A stretch of 64,000 nucleotides of DNA, taken from the NCBI GenBank assembly GCA_013285445.1, contig CP053448.1, positions 1,860,001-1,924,000 of the forward strand, given 5' to 3'. Of the stretch, positions 34,025 to 43,104 are shown one piece after another. The notes under the pieces were generated by a model. That model searched no databases, was not told the DNA's origin, and was given only the letters and a program-made list of their open reading frames with translations. Positions within the stretch are counted from its first letter, which is position 1. Every line of letters starts with the position of its first letter. Source of the stretch: Pseudomonadota bacterium. GTDB lineage: Bacteria > Pseudomonadota > Gammaproteobacteria > Xanthomonadales > Wenzhouxiangellaceae. Made by a program: the position numbers and the translations under genes.

Positions 34025-34474
34025 TCACCGGCTGCCGGCAACGGGCGTCCAGCGCGCCGAAAGCAGCATCCAGTCTCCGTCTTCCAGGCGCCATCCGGTT
34101 TCGACCCGGTACCAGCGGCCGGTTGACGGTATCAGGCCGCTGCCTCCGGTCACAATGGCCTGAAACGAGGCCGTGGCCCGATTCTGGTCTTTCACGTTGA
34201 TGTCGATATCGATCAGCCTGGCGCGCAGTTGTTCGTGGGAAAGCATTTCACGCCGCAGCAGCAGCCGGGCGGCACGGCGATCCAGATTCAATGTCGCCCC
34301 GCTGAAATCCTCCGAAACCGGCGCCATGAACGCCCGAGGCCTGCCCTCGGCCAGGGCGGACTGCATGGCTTCGATACGGGCAAGAATCTGCTCCTCGTCC
34401 GGTGCCGGGTCACTGCAGCCCGCGACCGTCAGCAGCATCGCCGCACATGCCGCTGCCTGGCGTGCGGTGATCAT
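34025..34474 (-). CDS. Small lipoprotein of unknown function
   Basis: 149 residues. A short signal peptide ends in a lipobox, LLTVAGC, so it is likely lipid-anchored in the envelope. The mature part has an N-terminal helix (DEEQILARIEAMQSALAEGR) and a beta-rich half with GRWYRVETGWRLEDGDWMLL. That layout resembles an NTF2/SnoaL-like cone fold. Its start overlaps the stop of the GCS2-CBS gene (ATGA), so the two are coupled. I do not recognise a named family. Confidence 0.75.
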   Translation of the reverse strand: MITARQAAACAAMLLTVAGCSDPAPDEEQILARIEAMQSALAEGRPRAFMAPVSEDFSGATLNLDRRAARLLLRREMLSHEQLRARLIDIDINVKDQNRATASFQAIVTGGSGLIPSTGRWYRVETGWRLEDGDWMLLSARWTPVAGSR

Positions 34475-36393
34475 TCCCGCTTGTTCTCCTGAAGGTAGGC
34501 TTCGAGCAGGCGGCCGGCGACAACGACCAGGTCGTATTCCGTTACCAGGCCGACCAGCTTGCCGTCTTCGATGACCGGCAGGCAGCTGAGTTTCTTTTCG
34601 CGCATGAGGCGGATGGCTTCGACGGTCGTGGTTTCAGGCGAGACGGTGATCGGATCCGGGCGCATGATGTCGCGCACGGTCACGCCGTCGTCCTTGTGTC
34701 CGCCTCGCGCGATCAGCCGCAACAGCTGGCGATGGGAGATCAGGCCAAGCAGCTGACCTGAATCGTCCTCGACGGGCACATGCCGCACATAGCGCCACTC
34801 CATCAGACTGGCAGCAAAATCGACGATATCATCCGGGCGCACGGTAAACAGATCCGTCGCCATGAACTGCCCGACCGTCCGGTAGCTGTCGCGCCAATCC
34901 TGGGTCAGGCAAAAGTCGCCCAGCTCCCAGTCGGCAATGGCCTTTCCGCTCTCGGCATTGTCGATCATGGCCGAGGTCAGCGCGCGCAGTCGTTCGTGTT
35001 CGTTGCCCTGCCCTTTCATGTTGTCGAGTGTTTCCAGCTGCCAGCGCGCGCCCGTGCGGCGGCGCTCGACGCGCTTCTCGATCACGCCGAGGTAGCGATC
35101 GATGTCGCGCTGGTCGATGTCGGCCTCGGCCAGTCCTTCCCGGGCAAGCGGCAGCAGCTCCTCGAGAATCAGCTCCTGGGCCGTCATCTGGCGATCATCG
35201 AACCAGATCTGCTGCGCCTTGAGCCCCTCTCGCGCCGCGGCCAGGAAGTTGCTCTTGACGTCGCTGAACGATAGACACTCGCGAATGTCGTCGATCGTGT
35301 GGGACAGGCGCGACATCATGCCGAAGAAGAAAGCCGCGTTGGCCACCTCGTCGAGGATGGTGGGTCCGGAGGGTATGACCCGGTTTTCGATGCGCAAATG
35401 CGGTTTCCCGTTCTCCGATATACCGTAACAGGCCCGATTCCAGCGATAGACCGTGCCGTTGTGCAGGCACAAGGCCTTCAGCCGCGGAACCTGCCCGCGT
35501 GCGACCATGCCGATCGGATCCTCTTCGAATTCGGTGGTCAGTATTACGCGGAAACGCGCGATGTCCTCCTTGAAGATCTCGATGACCGATTCGTCGATCC
35601 AGTGATCGCCGAAATGCACGCGCGGCTTGTGACCCCGCGCTGCGTGGGCCTCCGAGCGGGCATCAATGGAATGCTCGAATACCGCGATCCGGCTCTCGTG
35701 CCACAGGCGCTTGCCGAGCAGAATCGGCGAGTTGACGCAGCTGGCAAGCAGTGGTCCGGTGACCGCCTGGGCGATATTGTAGAGCGGGGCAAATTCCTCG
35801 GCGCCGACCTGAAAATGCACCTGGAAGCTGGTGTTGCAGGCTTCCAGCATCAGATTATCGTGGTTGATGCTGAGCTGGTCGATGCCCTTGATCGAAAAAT
35901 TGAAATTGCTGCCCCGCAAGCGCAACAGCGCCTCGTTGAGCGCGAAATAGCGCGCTGTCGGCACCATCGCGTCGAGTGTGAGGTGCTCGCGCGTGAGCGT
36001 TGGCAGGATTCCCACCAGCGCAACCCGACTGTCGACCTCGGCCGCCTTGTCCCGGGCAATCTGCAGGATCTCGTTGGCTTCATCCTCGAGCCGCTGCAGA
36101 CAGTCACCCCCCAGTTCAAGCGGTGACAGATTGGCCTCCAGATTGAACAGACCCAGTTCGTGGGTGAATCGGGTATCGCTGATCTTTTCAAGAATCTGCA
36201 TGGCGGTCAGGGCCGGACGGCTGGCCCGATCGACCAGAAACATCTCCTGCTCGGCCCCGATCCGGCGCACGCCCTGTTCGATCATGCCGTTTGACAGCAT
36301 GTCCTCCAGGGCCCGAACCTCCTCGAGCAGCGCTTTCATGAACGCGCGCCGGGTCCGTTCGTCGCTGGTTTGTTCTACGTTCTGCTCACCCAT
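34471..36393 (-). CDS. GCS2-type glutamate-cysteine ligase-like protein fused to paired CBS domains
   Basis: 640 residues from the ATG at 36393; upstream in-frame sequence looks non-coding. Residues of roughly 45-430 resemble the GCS2/carboxylate-amine ligase fold (IGAEQEMFLVD, ANLSPLELGGDCL, SFQVHFQVG, LRIENRVIPSGPTILDEVAN). The C-terminal 130 residues are two CBS domains (FMATDLFTVRPDDIVDFAAS and VRDIMRPDPITVSPETTTVE). CBS pairs usually bind adenine nucleotides, so ligase activity may respond to energy state. A peptide-bond-forming ligase is likely but the acceptor is not certain. Divergent from fadD. Confidence 0.85.
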   Translation of the reverse strand: MGEQNVEQTSDERTRRAFMKALLEEVRALEDMLSNGMIEQGVRRIGAEQEMFLVDRASRPALTAMQILEKISDTRFTHELGLFNLEANLSPLELGGDCLQRLEDEANEILQIARDKAAEVDSRVALVGILPTLTREHLTLDAMVPTARYFALNEALLRLRGSNFNFSIKGIDQLSINHDNLMLEACNTSFQVHFQVGAEEFAPLYNIAQAVTGPLLASCVNSPILLGKRLWHESRIAVFEHSIDARSEAHAARGHKPRVHFGDHWIDESVIEIFKEDIARFRVILTTEFEEDPIGMVARGQVPRLKALCLHNGTVYRWNRACYGISENGKPHLRIENRVIPSGPTILDEVANAAFFFGMMSRLSHTIDDIRECLSFSDVKSNFLAAAREGLKAQQIWFDDRQMTAQELILEELLPLAREGLAEADIDQRDIDRYLGVIEKRVERRRTGARWQLETLDNMKGQGNEHERLRALTSAMIDNAESGKAIADWELGDFCLTQDWRDSYRTVGQFMATDLFTVRPDDIVDFAASLMEWRYVRHVPVEDDSGQLLGLISHRQLLRLIARGGHKDDGVTVRDIMRPDPITVSPETTTVEAIRLMREKKLSCLPVIEDGKLVGLVTEYDLVVVAGRLLEAYLQENKRE

Positions 36394-36560
36394 GACACAG
36401 CCGAGCCCTGACTGACTTCCCGGCGATAATAAACGCCCGTCGTAAGCGGGGCAAATGGATTTCGTCCGGGGGTGGTGCCCTCGACCTTGTCTCCGGCCGG
36501 ATCCTGTGCCAAGCTTGCAGCCATTGCAACAGTCATCTGCATGACATGAAGGGAGGCCCA

Positions 36561-38249
36561 ATGAGCGACAAGCCCTGGCTTGAGCAATACGCGGACGGCG
36601 TGCCGGCCGAGATCGACATGGACGAGTTCGATTCGATTGTCGACGTGATCAATCGAAGCTGTAACGAATTCCAGGATTCGGTCGCCTATGTCAACTATGG
36701 CGCCGAGCTCACCTACGGACTGGTCGATCGGCACAGTGCGGCCATTGCGGCCCGGCTGCAGTTCATGGGACTGGAAAAGGGGGACCGGGTTGCGGTCATG
36801 ATGCCCAACGTCCTGCAGTATCCGCTGACCGTATTCGGGATTCTCCGCGCCGGACTGATATGCGTCAATACCAATCCGCTCTACACCGCCCGTGAACTCA
36901 AGCACCAGCTCAGGGATTCCGGCGCCCGCGCGATCGTCATCATGGAGAACTTTGCCAGCGTGCTGGCATCGGTCATCGATGAAACCGATGTCGAACACGT
37001 CATCATCACGCGCATGGGCGATATGCTCGGATTTCCCAAGGGCATGATCATGAACCTGGTCATTCGGCACATCAAGAAGATGGTGCCGGATTACCGCCTG
37101 GACGGTGCGATGTGGTTCAACGATGTGCTCAACGAAGGCGCTCGCGAGCAGTTCATCCCGGTACCACTGGCCCATGAAGACATCGCCTTTCTCCAGTACA
37201 CCGGCGGCACGACCGGCGTGTCCAAGGGTGCGGTACTGACTCATGGCAACATGGTGGCCAACATGCAGCAGGCCTCGGCCTGGATGGGCAACCATATCGA
37301 GTTTGGCAAGGAGACGATCGTCACGGCCCTGCCCCTCTATCACATCTTTGCTTTGACGGCCAACTGCCTGGTTTTTCTCAAGTTCGGCGGTCGCAATCTG
37401 CTGATTACCAATCCACGCGACATGCCGGGTTTCGTCAAGGAGCTCAAGAAGTATCCGTTCACCGCGATGACCGGCGTCAATACCCTGTTCAACGGGCTGC
37501 TCAACACCCCGGGCTTCGAATCGCTTGATTTCTCGCACCTCAAACTAACGCTGGGTGGCGGCATGGCGGTGCAGCGCTCTGTTGCCGAGCGCTGGAAAGC
37601 CGTCACCGGCACGCCACTGATCGAGGCCTACGGACTGACCGAAACCTCCCCGGCGGCCTGCATCAACCCAATGGACCTCGAGGACTACAACGGCGCCATC
37701 GGTCTGCCGATTTCATCGACCGAATGCCGGGTGATCGATGCGGAAGGCAATCCCCTGCCGGTCGGCGAAACCGGCGAGCTGTGCGTGCGTGGCCCGCAAG
37801 TGATGCAGGGATACTGGAACCGGCCCGAGGAAACCGCCAAGGTCCTCGATGATGAGGGCTGGCTGCGCACCGGTGACATGGCCAGAATGGATGAGCAGGG
37901 TTTCTTCTATATCGTCGATCGCAAGAAGGACATGATTCTGGTTTCCGGCTTCAATGTCTACCCCAACGAAGTCGAGGACGTGGTGGCTGATCACCCCAAG
38001 GTGCTCGAGGTTGGTGCCATCGGGGCACCGGACGAGAAGTCGGGCGAGGTCGTCAAGGTGGTCGTTGTGCGCAAGGATCATTCGCTGACGGTCAAGGAGC
38101 TGCGTGAGCATTGTCGCAAAGAGCTGACCGGCTACAAGGTGCCCCGGTACGTCGAGTTCGTCGACGAACTGCCGAAATCCAACGTCGGCAAGATCCTGCG
38201 GCGTGAGCTGCGCGACCAGTACGGCGATCCGACCAGCTCGGAGAGCTGA
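36561..38249 (+). CDS. fadD: Long-chain fatty acid-CoA ligase
   Basis: 562 residues from the ATG at 36561 (GAAGGGAGG upstream). It activates fatty acids to acyl-CoA with ATP. The adenylation motif [18 protein letters not shown] is at 213-230; [10 protein letters not shown] is the A5 motif; [16 protein letters not shown] and [20 protein letters not shown] are the hinge and A8 region; the late lysine is in [15 protein letters not shown]. It supplies acyl-CoA to the fadJ/fadI pair 13 kb away. Its stop is four bases from the end of convergent dinB. Confidence 0.95.
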   Translation: MSDKPWLEQYADGVPAEIDMDEFDSIVDVINRSCNEFQDSVAYVNYGAELTYGLVDRHSAAIAARLQFMGLEKGDRVAVMMPNVLQYPLTVFGILRAGLICVNTNPLYTARELKHQLRDSGARAIVIMENFASVLASVIDETDVEHVIITRMGDMLGFPKGMIMNLVIRHIKKMVPDYRLDGAMWFNDVLNEGAREQFIPVPLAHEDIAFLQYTGGTTGVSKGAVLTHGNMVANMQQASAWMGNHIEFGKETIVTALPLYHIFALTANCLVFLKFGGRNLLITNPRDMPGFVKELKKYPFTAMTGVNTLFNGLLNTPGFESLDFSHLKLTLGGGMAVQRSVAERWKAVTGTPLIEAYGLTETSPAACINPMDLEDYNGAIGLPISSTECRVIDAEGNPLPVGETGELCVRGPQVMQGYWNRPEETAKVLDDEGWLRTGDMARMDEQGFFYIVDRKKDMILVSGFNVYPNEVEDVVADHPKVLEVGAIGAPDEKSGEVVKVVVVRKDHSLTVKELREHCRKELTGYKVPRYVEFVDELPKSNVGKILRRELRDQYGDPTSSES

Positions 38250-38253
38250 CGGA

Positions 38254-39321
38254 TCACTCCAGCAGTTCGCTTTCGTCGGGGTGGCTCGCCAGCCCCGATG
38301 CGCCGACGCCGATCAGGCGAATGGCGAAACGGCGGTGCCAGCCCGCCCAGCTCTCGAGCAAATCAACGGCGGCCCGTCCGATCACGGCCGCGCTTCGCGT
38401 GTGGCCCGGCAGTGACCGGCTGCGCGAAATGGTCGAGAATCCGCCGGATCGCAGCTTCAGCATGATCGTGCGGGCGTAAAGTCCGCGCCGGGCCAGGCTG
38501 CCGGCCACCTCGCCGGCCTGGTCGCGAATCACGTCGCGCAGCGCCTCGAGATCGTGCACGTCCTTTTCGAATGTGGTTTCCTGGCTGATCGACCGGCGCA
38601 CGCGGCGCGATGTGACCGCCCGGTTGTCGATTCCGGCCGCGCGCAGCGCCATTTCCCGGCCGTGCCGTCCAAATAGTTGCTCGAGCAGGTCGGAACCTGC
38701 GTTTCGCAATTGACCGACGGTCAGTATATCGAGCGAGCGCAGCTTCTCGGCCGTGCGCGGGCCAATGCCCCACAGGCGACGCACCGGCAGCGGATCCAGG
38801 TAGCGCTGGACCGAATCCGTGCCAATGATGACGAAACCATCGGGCTTGTCGTAGTCCGAAGCGATCTTGGCTAGGAGCTTGTTGTGGGCCATCCCAACCG
38901 ATGCAGTCAGGCCAGTGGCTTCGGCGATGCGTTGCTTGAGCAGTCGGCCGATGACGGCCAATGACTCGCCGGCATTGACGCGACCGCTTACGTCCAGGTA
39001 GGCCTCGTCCAGACTGAGCCCTTCGACGCAATCACTGACCGAATGACACTGCTCGAAGACCCGGGCCGATACTTCCCGATAGCGGGCAAACCGCGCGCTC
39101 ACTACGACGATATCCGGGCACAGGCGCCGTGCGCGTGCGACCGGCATCGCCGAGTGAATGCCGTGCTGCCGTGCCTCGTAGCTGGCTGCCGCGACCACGC
39201 CGCGGCCGTGCCCGCCACCCACGGCGACTGCCTTGCCGCGCAGTTCGGGACGATCGAGCTGTTCAACACTGGCGTAGAAGGCGTCCATGTCGACATGAAC
39301 GATGGCGCGCCGTCGGCTCAC
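38254..39321 (-). CDS. dinB: DNA polymerase IV
   Basis: 355 residues. A Y-family translesion polymerase. The catalytic acids are in IVHVDMDAFYASVEQ near the N-terminus and in SLDEAYLDVSG. KLLAKIASDYDKPDG is the palm/thumb segment, and RLWGIGPRTAEKLRSL is the helix-hairpin-helix. The little-finger domain follows. The C-terminus lacks an obvious QLxLx(L/F) clamp-binding peptide, ending SHPDESELLE. No LexA-like box was identified upstream in the 48 bases to the PilZ gene. Confidence 0.95.
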   Translation of the reverse strand: MSRRRAIVHVDMDAFYASVEQLDRPELRGKAVAVGGGHGRGVVAAASYEARQHGIHSAMPVARARRLCPDIVVVSARFARYREVSARVFEQCHSVSDCVEGLSLDEAYLDVSGRVNAGESLAVIGRLLKQRIAEATGLTASVGMAHNKLLAKIASDYDKPDGFVIIGTDSVQRYLDPLPVRRLWGIGPRTAEKLRSLDILTVGQLRNAGSDLLEQLFGRHGREMALRAAGIDNRAVTSRRVRRSISQETTFEKDVHDLEALRDVIRDQAGEVAGSLARRGLYARTIMLKLRSGGFSTISRSRSLPGHTRSAAVIGRAAVDLLESWAGWHRRFAIRLIGVGASGLASHPDESELLE

Positions 39322-39369
39322 GCCGGGCCACGGTTCGCCGCAAACAACCCCGTCGCTGTTTCCGCGACT

Positions 39370-39708
39370 TCAGATGGTTCGGGTCGGCTTTTCACTTTCG
39401 AGCATGCCGGCAAGCAGCGACATGATCGTACTCTGAGCCTGCTTGCCTTCCTGGCTGTCGGCGAACTGCACGCCCACGCCGCTGTCTGGACTGAGCCGGC
39501 TTCCTGACGGCGTCAGCCAGGCGACCTTGCCGGGGATCGCGATCCGCTCCTCACCCATCAGGCCAAGCAAAATCAGCACTTCGTCTCCAAGCTGGAACTT
39601 CTTTTTGGTCGGCACGAACAGCCCGCCATTGATCAGGAACGGCATGTAGGCCGCATACAGTTCCTGCTTGTTCTCGATGTTGTAGGAAAGGATGCCCTTT
39701 TGCGCCAT
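39370..39708 (-). CDS. pilZ: PilZ-domain protein, type IV pilus-associated type
   Basis: 112 residues. The single domain reads LPFLINGGLFVPTKKKFQLG-like (here YMPFLINGGLFVPTKK), then LGDEVLILLGLMGEERIAIPG and KVAWLTPSG. It has the length and wording of PilZ proteins needed for type IV pilus assembly, which lack the RxxxR/DxSxxG residues and do not bind c-di-GMP well. It follows holB by three bases. The mltG-tmk-holB-pilZ order is known from Pseudomonas and Xanthomonas. Confidence 0.9.
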   Translation of the reverse strand: MAQKGILSYNIENKQELYAAYMPFLINGGLFVPTKKKFQLGDEVLILLGLMGEERIAIPGKVAWLTPSGSRLSPDSGVGVQFADSQEGKQAQSTIMSLLAGMLESEKPTRTI

Positions 39709-39711
39709 GAC

Positions 39712-40671
39712 TCAGTCCTGCAAGCGAATTGCCGCAGCCCATTCTAACAGCCATTTTCCCAGCAGGAGATCCTGCCGGACGACGCCACGCCCTGCCTCGC
39801 GGCCGCCCTCGATGGCCTGTTGCCAGAGTGCTCCCAGCTGCCGCTGATCGACAGCCCTTGGCAACAGGGCCTGCACATCATGGTCCAGACTGTCGTCCGG
39901 ACAGGTCATGTGGCGCATAATGAGTGCCAGCCATCGCGCGAGCCACCGCCAGGTGCCGACCGGATCAACCTGCCAGCGCTCGAGGATGGCCTGGTGATTC
40001 TCGGTACAGGCGAGATCCCTGAGAATGGCCAGCCCGGTTTCCATCTCATCGTTTTCAAGCAGCTTGTGCGCTGCTAGCGGTGCACCGTCGACCAGACGCA
40101 GCGCCAGCGCCCGCCGCGCGTCAGAGTGTTTCGGGCATTGTTCGGCCAGCCAGCGACCGGCCTGCTCGCCTGGCGGCAGTCGAATCTCCACGCGCTGGCA
40201 GCGGCTGCGTACCGTTGCCGGCAGCCTCGCAGCTGTCTCGCAGTAGCTCACAATCCACACGCCGGGCGGCGGTTCTTCCAGGGTCTTGAGCAGCGCGTTG
40301 GCAGCGTTGACGTTCATCGCATCGGCAGCGTGAATCACGGCAACGCGGCGCTGACCGACCGACGCCGTGAGCTGCAGCCGCGCGGCCAGATCGCGTATCT
40401 GGTCCACGGTAACGGCGCTGCGGTCTTCCTCGACCGCTACGTTCACCCGGTCAGGATGGGTCCCGGCATCCAGCAGCCGGCAGGCGCGACAGTCGCCGCA
40501 GGCCTGGCCATCGGACGGGCTCAGGCACAGCAGCAGCCGCGCCAGTTGCTCGGCCAGATGCCGCTTGCCGATCCCGGCCGGGCCGTGGATCAGCGGGGCA
40601 TGACCCAGCCGCCCGGCGGACAGACTGGCCGTCAGGCGGTCACGCACAGGATCAAGCCAGGGCAATATCAT
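39712..40671 (-). CDS. holB: DNA polymerase III delta-prime subunit
   Basis: 319 residues. Part of the clamp loader that opens the beta clamp at replication forks. The Walker-like loop is HGPAGIGKRHLAEQLARLL, where the residue after the lysine is arginine; delta-prime subunits do not hydrolyse ATP. The zinc module CGDCRACRLLDAG and NALLKTLEEPPPGVWIVSYC are characteristic. The start overlaps the tmk stop by four bases. Confidence 0.94.
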   Translation of the reverse strand: MILPWLDPVRDRLTASLSAGRLGHAPLIHGPAGIGKRHLAEQLARLLLCLSPSDGQACGDCRACRLLDAGTHPDRVNVAVEEDRSAVTVDQIRDLAARLQLTASVGQRRVAVIHAADAMNVNAANALLKTLEEPPPGVWIVSYCETAARLPATVRSRCQRVEIRLPPGEQAGRWLAEQCPKHSDARRALALRLVDGAPLAAHKLLENDEMETGLAILRDLACTENHQAILERWQVDPVGTWRWLARWLALIMRHMTCPDDSLDHDVQALLPRAVDQRQLGALWQQAIEGGREAGRGVVRQDLLLGKWLLEWAAAIRLQD

Positions 40672-41297
40672 CCCAGCCGCTCCTCGAGTGCGTCGATGAT
40701 CTGCCGGCGCACGGCATTGAGCGGGCAGCTGGCATCGATCACGACCATCCGCTGCGGATGGTGCCTCGCCTGCTCCAGGTAGGCCTGACGCACTCGCTCA
40801 AGAAACTCCGGCCTGTTTTGCTCCATGCGGTCGGGTCCGGCAGCGCGTGAATGGATACGCCGCAGGCCGACCTCGACCGGGACATCGAGAAGCAGCGTCA
40901 GATCCGGACGCAGATCCCCCTGTACCAGCTGCTCGAGCACCTTGACCGGTCCGCCGCCGAGCTGTCTGCCGCCGCCCTGGTAGGCCATGCTGGCATCCGT
41001 GAAACGGTCGCTGAGCACGTCCTTGCCGGCTGCCAGGGCCGGACGAATCACGCGCTCGAGGTTTTCGTTCCGTGCGGCGAACATCAGCAGCAGTTCGGTC
41101 AGCGCGGCAATCTCCCCGGTGTCCGGATCCAGCAGCAGCGCCCGAATCCGTTCGGCTGCCGCCGGCCCACCGGGCTCACGCGTGCGCACGACCGTTCGGC
41201 CGCTCGCCTCCAGCCACTCGCCAATCACCGCCATGGCCGTTGACTTGCCGGCGCCCTCCCCGCCCTCGAGCGTGATAAACCGCCCGCGCTCGGTCAT
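40668..41297 (-). CDS. tmk: Thymidylate kinase
   Basis: 209 residues from the ATG at 41297, which overlaps the mltG stop (ATGA). It phosphorylates dTMP to dTDP. RFITLEGGEGAGKSTAM is the P loop, RTREPGGPAAAERIRALLL the substrate loop, and LSDRFTDASMAYQGGGRQL the DR(Y/F) motif with the thymidine-binding residues. DLTLLLDVPVEVGLRRI and a short LID region follow. Length is standard. Confidence 0.96.
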   Translation of the reverse strand: MTERGRFITLEGGEGAGKSTAMAVIGEWLEASGRTVVRTREPGGPAAAERIRALLLDPDTGEIAALTELLLMFAARNENLERVIRPALAAGKDVLSDRFTDASMAYQGGGRQLGGGPVKVLEQLVQGDLRPDLTLLLDVPVEVGLRRIHSRAAGPDRMEQNRPEFLERVRQAYLEQARHHPQRMVVIDASCPLNAVRRQIIDALEERLG

Positions 41298-42283
41298 GGT
41301 CTGCCCCGGATGTAGCGATCCACCGCTGCGTTGTGTTCGGCAAGGGTATCGGAAAAATGATGGCTGCCATCGCCGCGCGAAACGAAATACAGTGCGCTGC
41401 CGGGCGCCGGATTGGCGGCCGCCTCCAGCGCGGCACGTCCGGGCAATGCGATCGGGGTCGGCGGCAAACCATGCCGCGTATAGGTGTTCCATGGGTGGTC
41501 CCGGCGCAGGTCGACGCGCCGCAGGCGACCGTCGAACGCCTCGCCCAGCCCGTAGATCACGGTCGGGTCGGTCTGCAGGCGCATGCCACGTTTCAGGCGA
41601 CGCACGAACACGCCGGCGATGCGCGCGCGCTCACCGTGCTGCCCGGTTTCACGTTCGATGATGGAGGCCAGCACCAGCAGCTGCTGCGGGTCGTCCAGGG
41701 GCAGGTCTGCCTGACGCGTCTTCCAGACCTGCTCGAGCGCTGTGCTCATCGCGGTATGCGCCTGGGCCAGCAAGGCCAGATCCGTGGTGCCCCGCACGAA
41801 GAAATAGGTCTCGGGCAGAAACTGGCCCTCGGCCGGGCAGTCAGGGCAGCCCAGCCGCTCCATCAGCTGCCTGTCAGACAGGTCGGCGGCGACCGGGTGC
41901 AGGCGTGGATCGCCAGCCAGGGCGCGACGCAGGCGAGCCACCGTCCAGCCCTCCACAATAGTGAAGCGGTGCTGGAGTACATCACCGGTGGCGGTCTTGC
42001 GCAGTAGTCCCTCGACATCCAGCCCGGGTTCGATACGATACTCACCGGCCTGGACCCGGGGCTGTCGCAATCGCCCGAGCAGCTTCCAGCGCCAGTCGCG
42101 CCGACCGACCCCGAGTGTTTCGAGCTGGCGCGCCACCGCGTCGAACGACATGCCCGGCGCGATCCACAAGCGAATCTCGCCGCTGTCGATCAGGGCGGCG
42201 GACCGGAACTGCTGCCAATCGCGTACCATCAAGACAGCCGCAGTGGCGAGCATGCCCAGCACGGCCGCGACCATGAGAATCAT
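41294..42283 (-). CDS. mltG: Endolytic murein transglycosylase MltG
   Basis: 329 residues from the ATG at 42283, chosen because it makes an ATGA overlap with the pabC stop; in-frame ATGs at 42292 and 42310 are possible. An N-terminal membrane helix is followed by a periplasmic YceG domain. IIERETGQHGERARIAGVFV carries the catalytic glutamate, and RLKRGMRLQTDPTVIYGLG and HPWNTYTRHGLPPTPIALPG are the conserved core. The enzyme cuts nascent glycan strands and limits their length. Confidence 0.95.
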   Translation of the reverse strand: MILMVAAVLGMLATAAVLMVRDWQQFRSAALIDSGEIRLWIAPGMSFDAVARQLETLGVGRRDWRWKLLGRLRQPRVQAGEYRIEPGLDVEGLLRKTATGDVLQHRFTIVEGWTVARLRRALAGDPRLHPVAADLSDRQLMERLGCPDCPAEGQFLPETYFFVRGTTDLALLAQAHTAMSTALEQVWKTRQADLPLDDPQQLLVLASIIERETGQHGERARIAGVFVRRLKRGMRLQTDPTVIYGLGEAFDGRLRRVDLRRDHPWNTYTRHGLPPTPIALPGRAALEAAANPAPGSALYFVSRGDGSHHFSDTLAEHNAAVDRYIRGRP

Positions 42284-43104
42284 TCGATACATTCGAGCTG
42301 CTCGTGCCACAAATGCTGCAGGTGACGGGCCACCGGCCCTATTTTCAGCCGCCGATCATCCAGCCGGCTGACCGGACGGATGCCGGCCACGGAGTTTACC
42401 ATCAGGATCTCGTCGGCTGCGACCAGCTCGTCGCGCCCCAGTGATGCAGAGACGATGTCGACAGCGGGCTGCGCACGCAGCCAGGCCAAGCCGACGCCTG
42501 CCACCCCGGCAACGCTGCAGTCCGGCGTGAGCATGTGCTGCCCGGCAACTACAACCACGTTGCTGGCAATCGCCTCGATCAGCGACCCGTCGGCGGTAAA
42601 CAGCAGGGCTTCATCAGCACCTTCGGCCGCACAGGCCCGCGCGGCCAGTACCTGTTCAAGGCGGTTTCCGTGCTTGATGCCGGCCAGCGCCGGGTTCCTG
42701 GCCAGGGGGATCGGGCTGGTGACCACGCGCAGGCCGTCGCGACGCTGCCGCGCCAGGCCTTGCGGCCAGGCCCGGCGCTGGACGATACGCCGGGCCACCG
42801 GTCGGTCCGGTGGCTGGTAGGCGCGCCCGCCGCTGCCGCGCGTTATTGTTATGCGCACCACTGCCCGCGCCACGCCTGCGAGCAGGCGCCGGCAGTCGCC
42901 CAGCAGCAGTCCCGGAGCCGGCACCGGGATACCCAGACGGGCGCCGTCGCGCTGCAGGCGCGCCATATGGTGCGGCCACAGCGGCGCCGAGTCGCCGTGA
43001 AAGGCAATGGTCTCAAACAGGTGGTCGCCGTAGAGCAGCCCGCGGTCATTGATCGGAATCGACGAGGCAGCACGACCGTCGATCAGTGCATCAGGCATGG
43101 CCAA
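42280..43104 (-). CDS. pabC: Aminodeoxychorismate lyase PabC
   Basis: 274 residues, fold-type IV PLP enzyme. It splits aminodeoxychorismate into p-aminobenzoate and pyruvate for folate. INDRGLLYGDHLFETIAFH is the N-terminal signature, GIKHGNRLEQVLAARAC holds the PLP lysine, and ALLFTADGSLIEAIASNVVVV matches the cofactor-phosphate loop. The start overlaps the pabB stop by 14 bases. It lies next to pabB, its pathway partner. Confidence 0.94.
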   Translation of the reverse strand: MAMPDALIDGRAASSIPINDRGLLYGDHLFETIAFHGDSAPLWPHHMARLQRDGARLGIPVPAPGLLLGDCRRLLAGVARAVVRITITRGSGGRAYQPPDRPVARRIVQRRAWPQGLARQRRDGLRVVTSPIPLARNPALAGIKHGNRLEQVLAARACAAEGADEALLFTADGSLIEAIASNVVVVAGQHMLTPDCSVAGVAGVGLAWLRAQPAVDIVSASLGRDELVAADEILMVNSVAGIRPVSRLDDRRLKIGPVARHLQHLWHEQLECIE

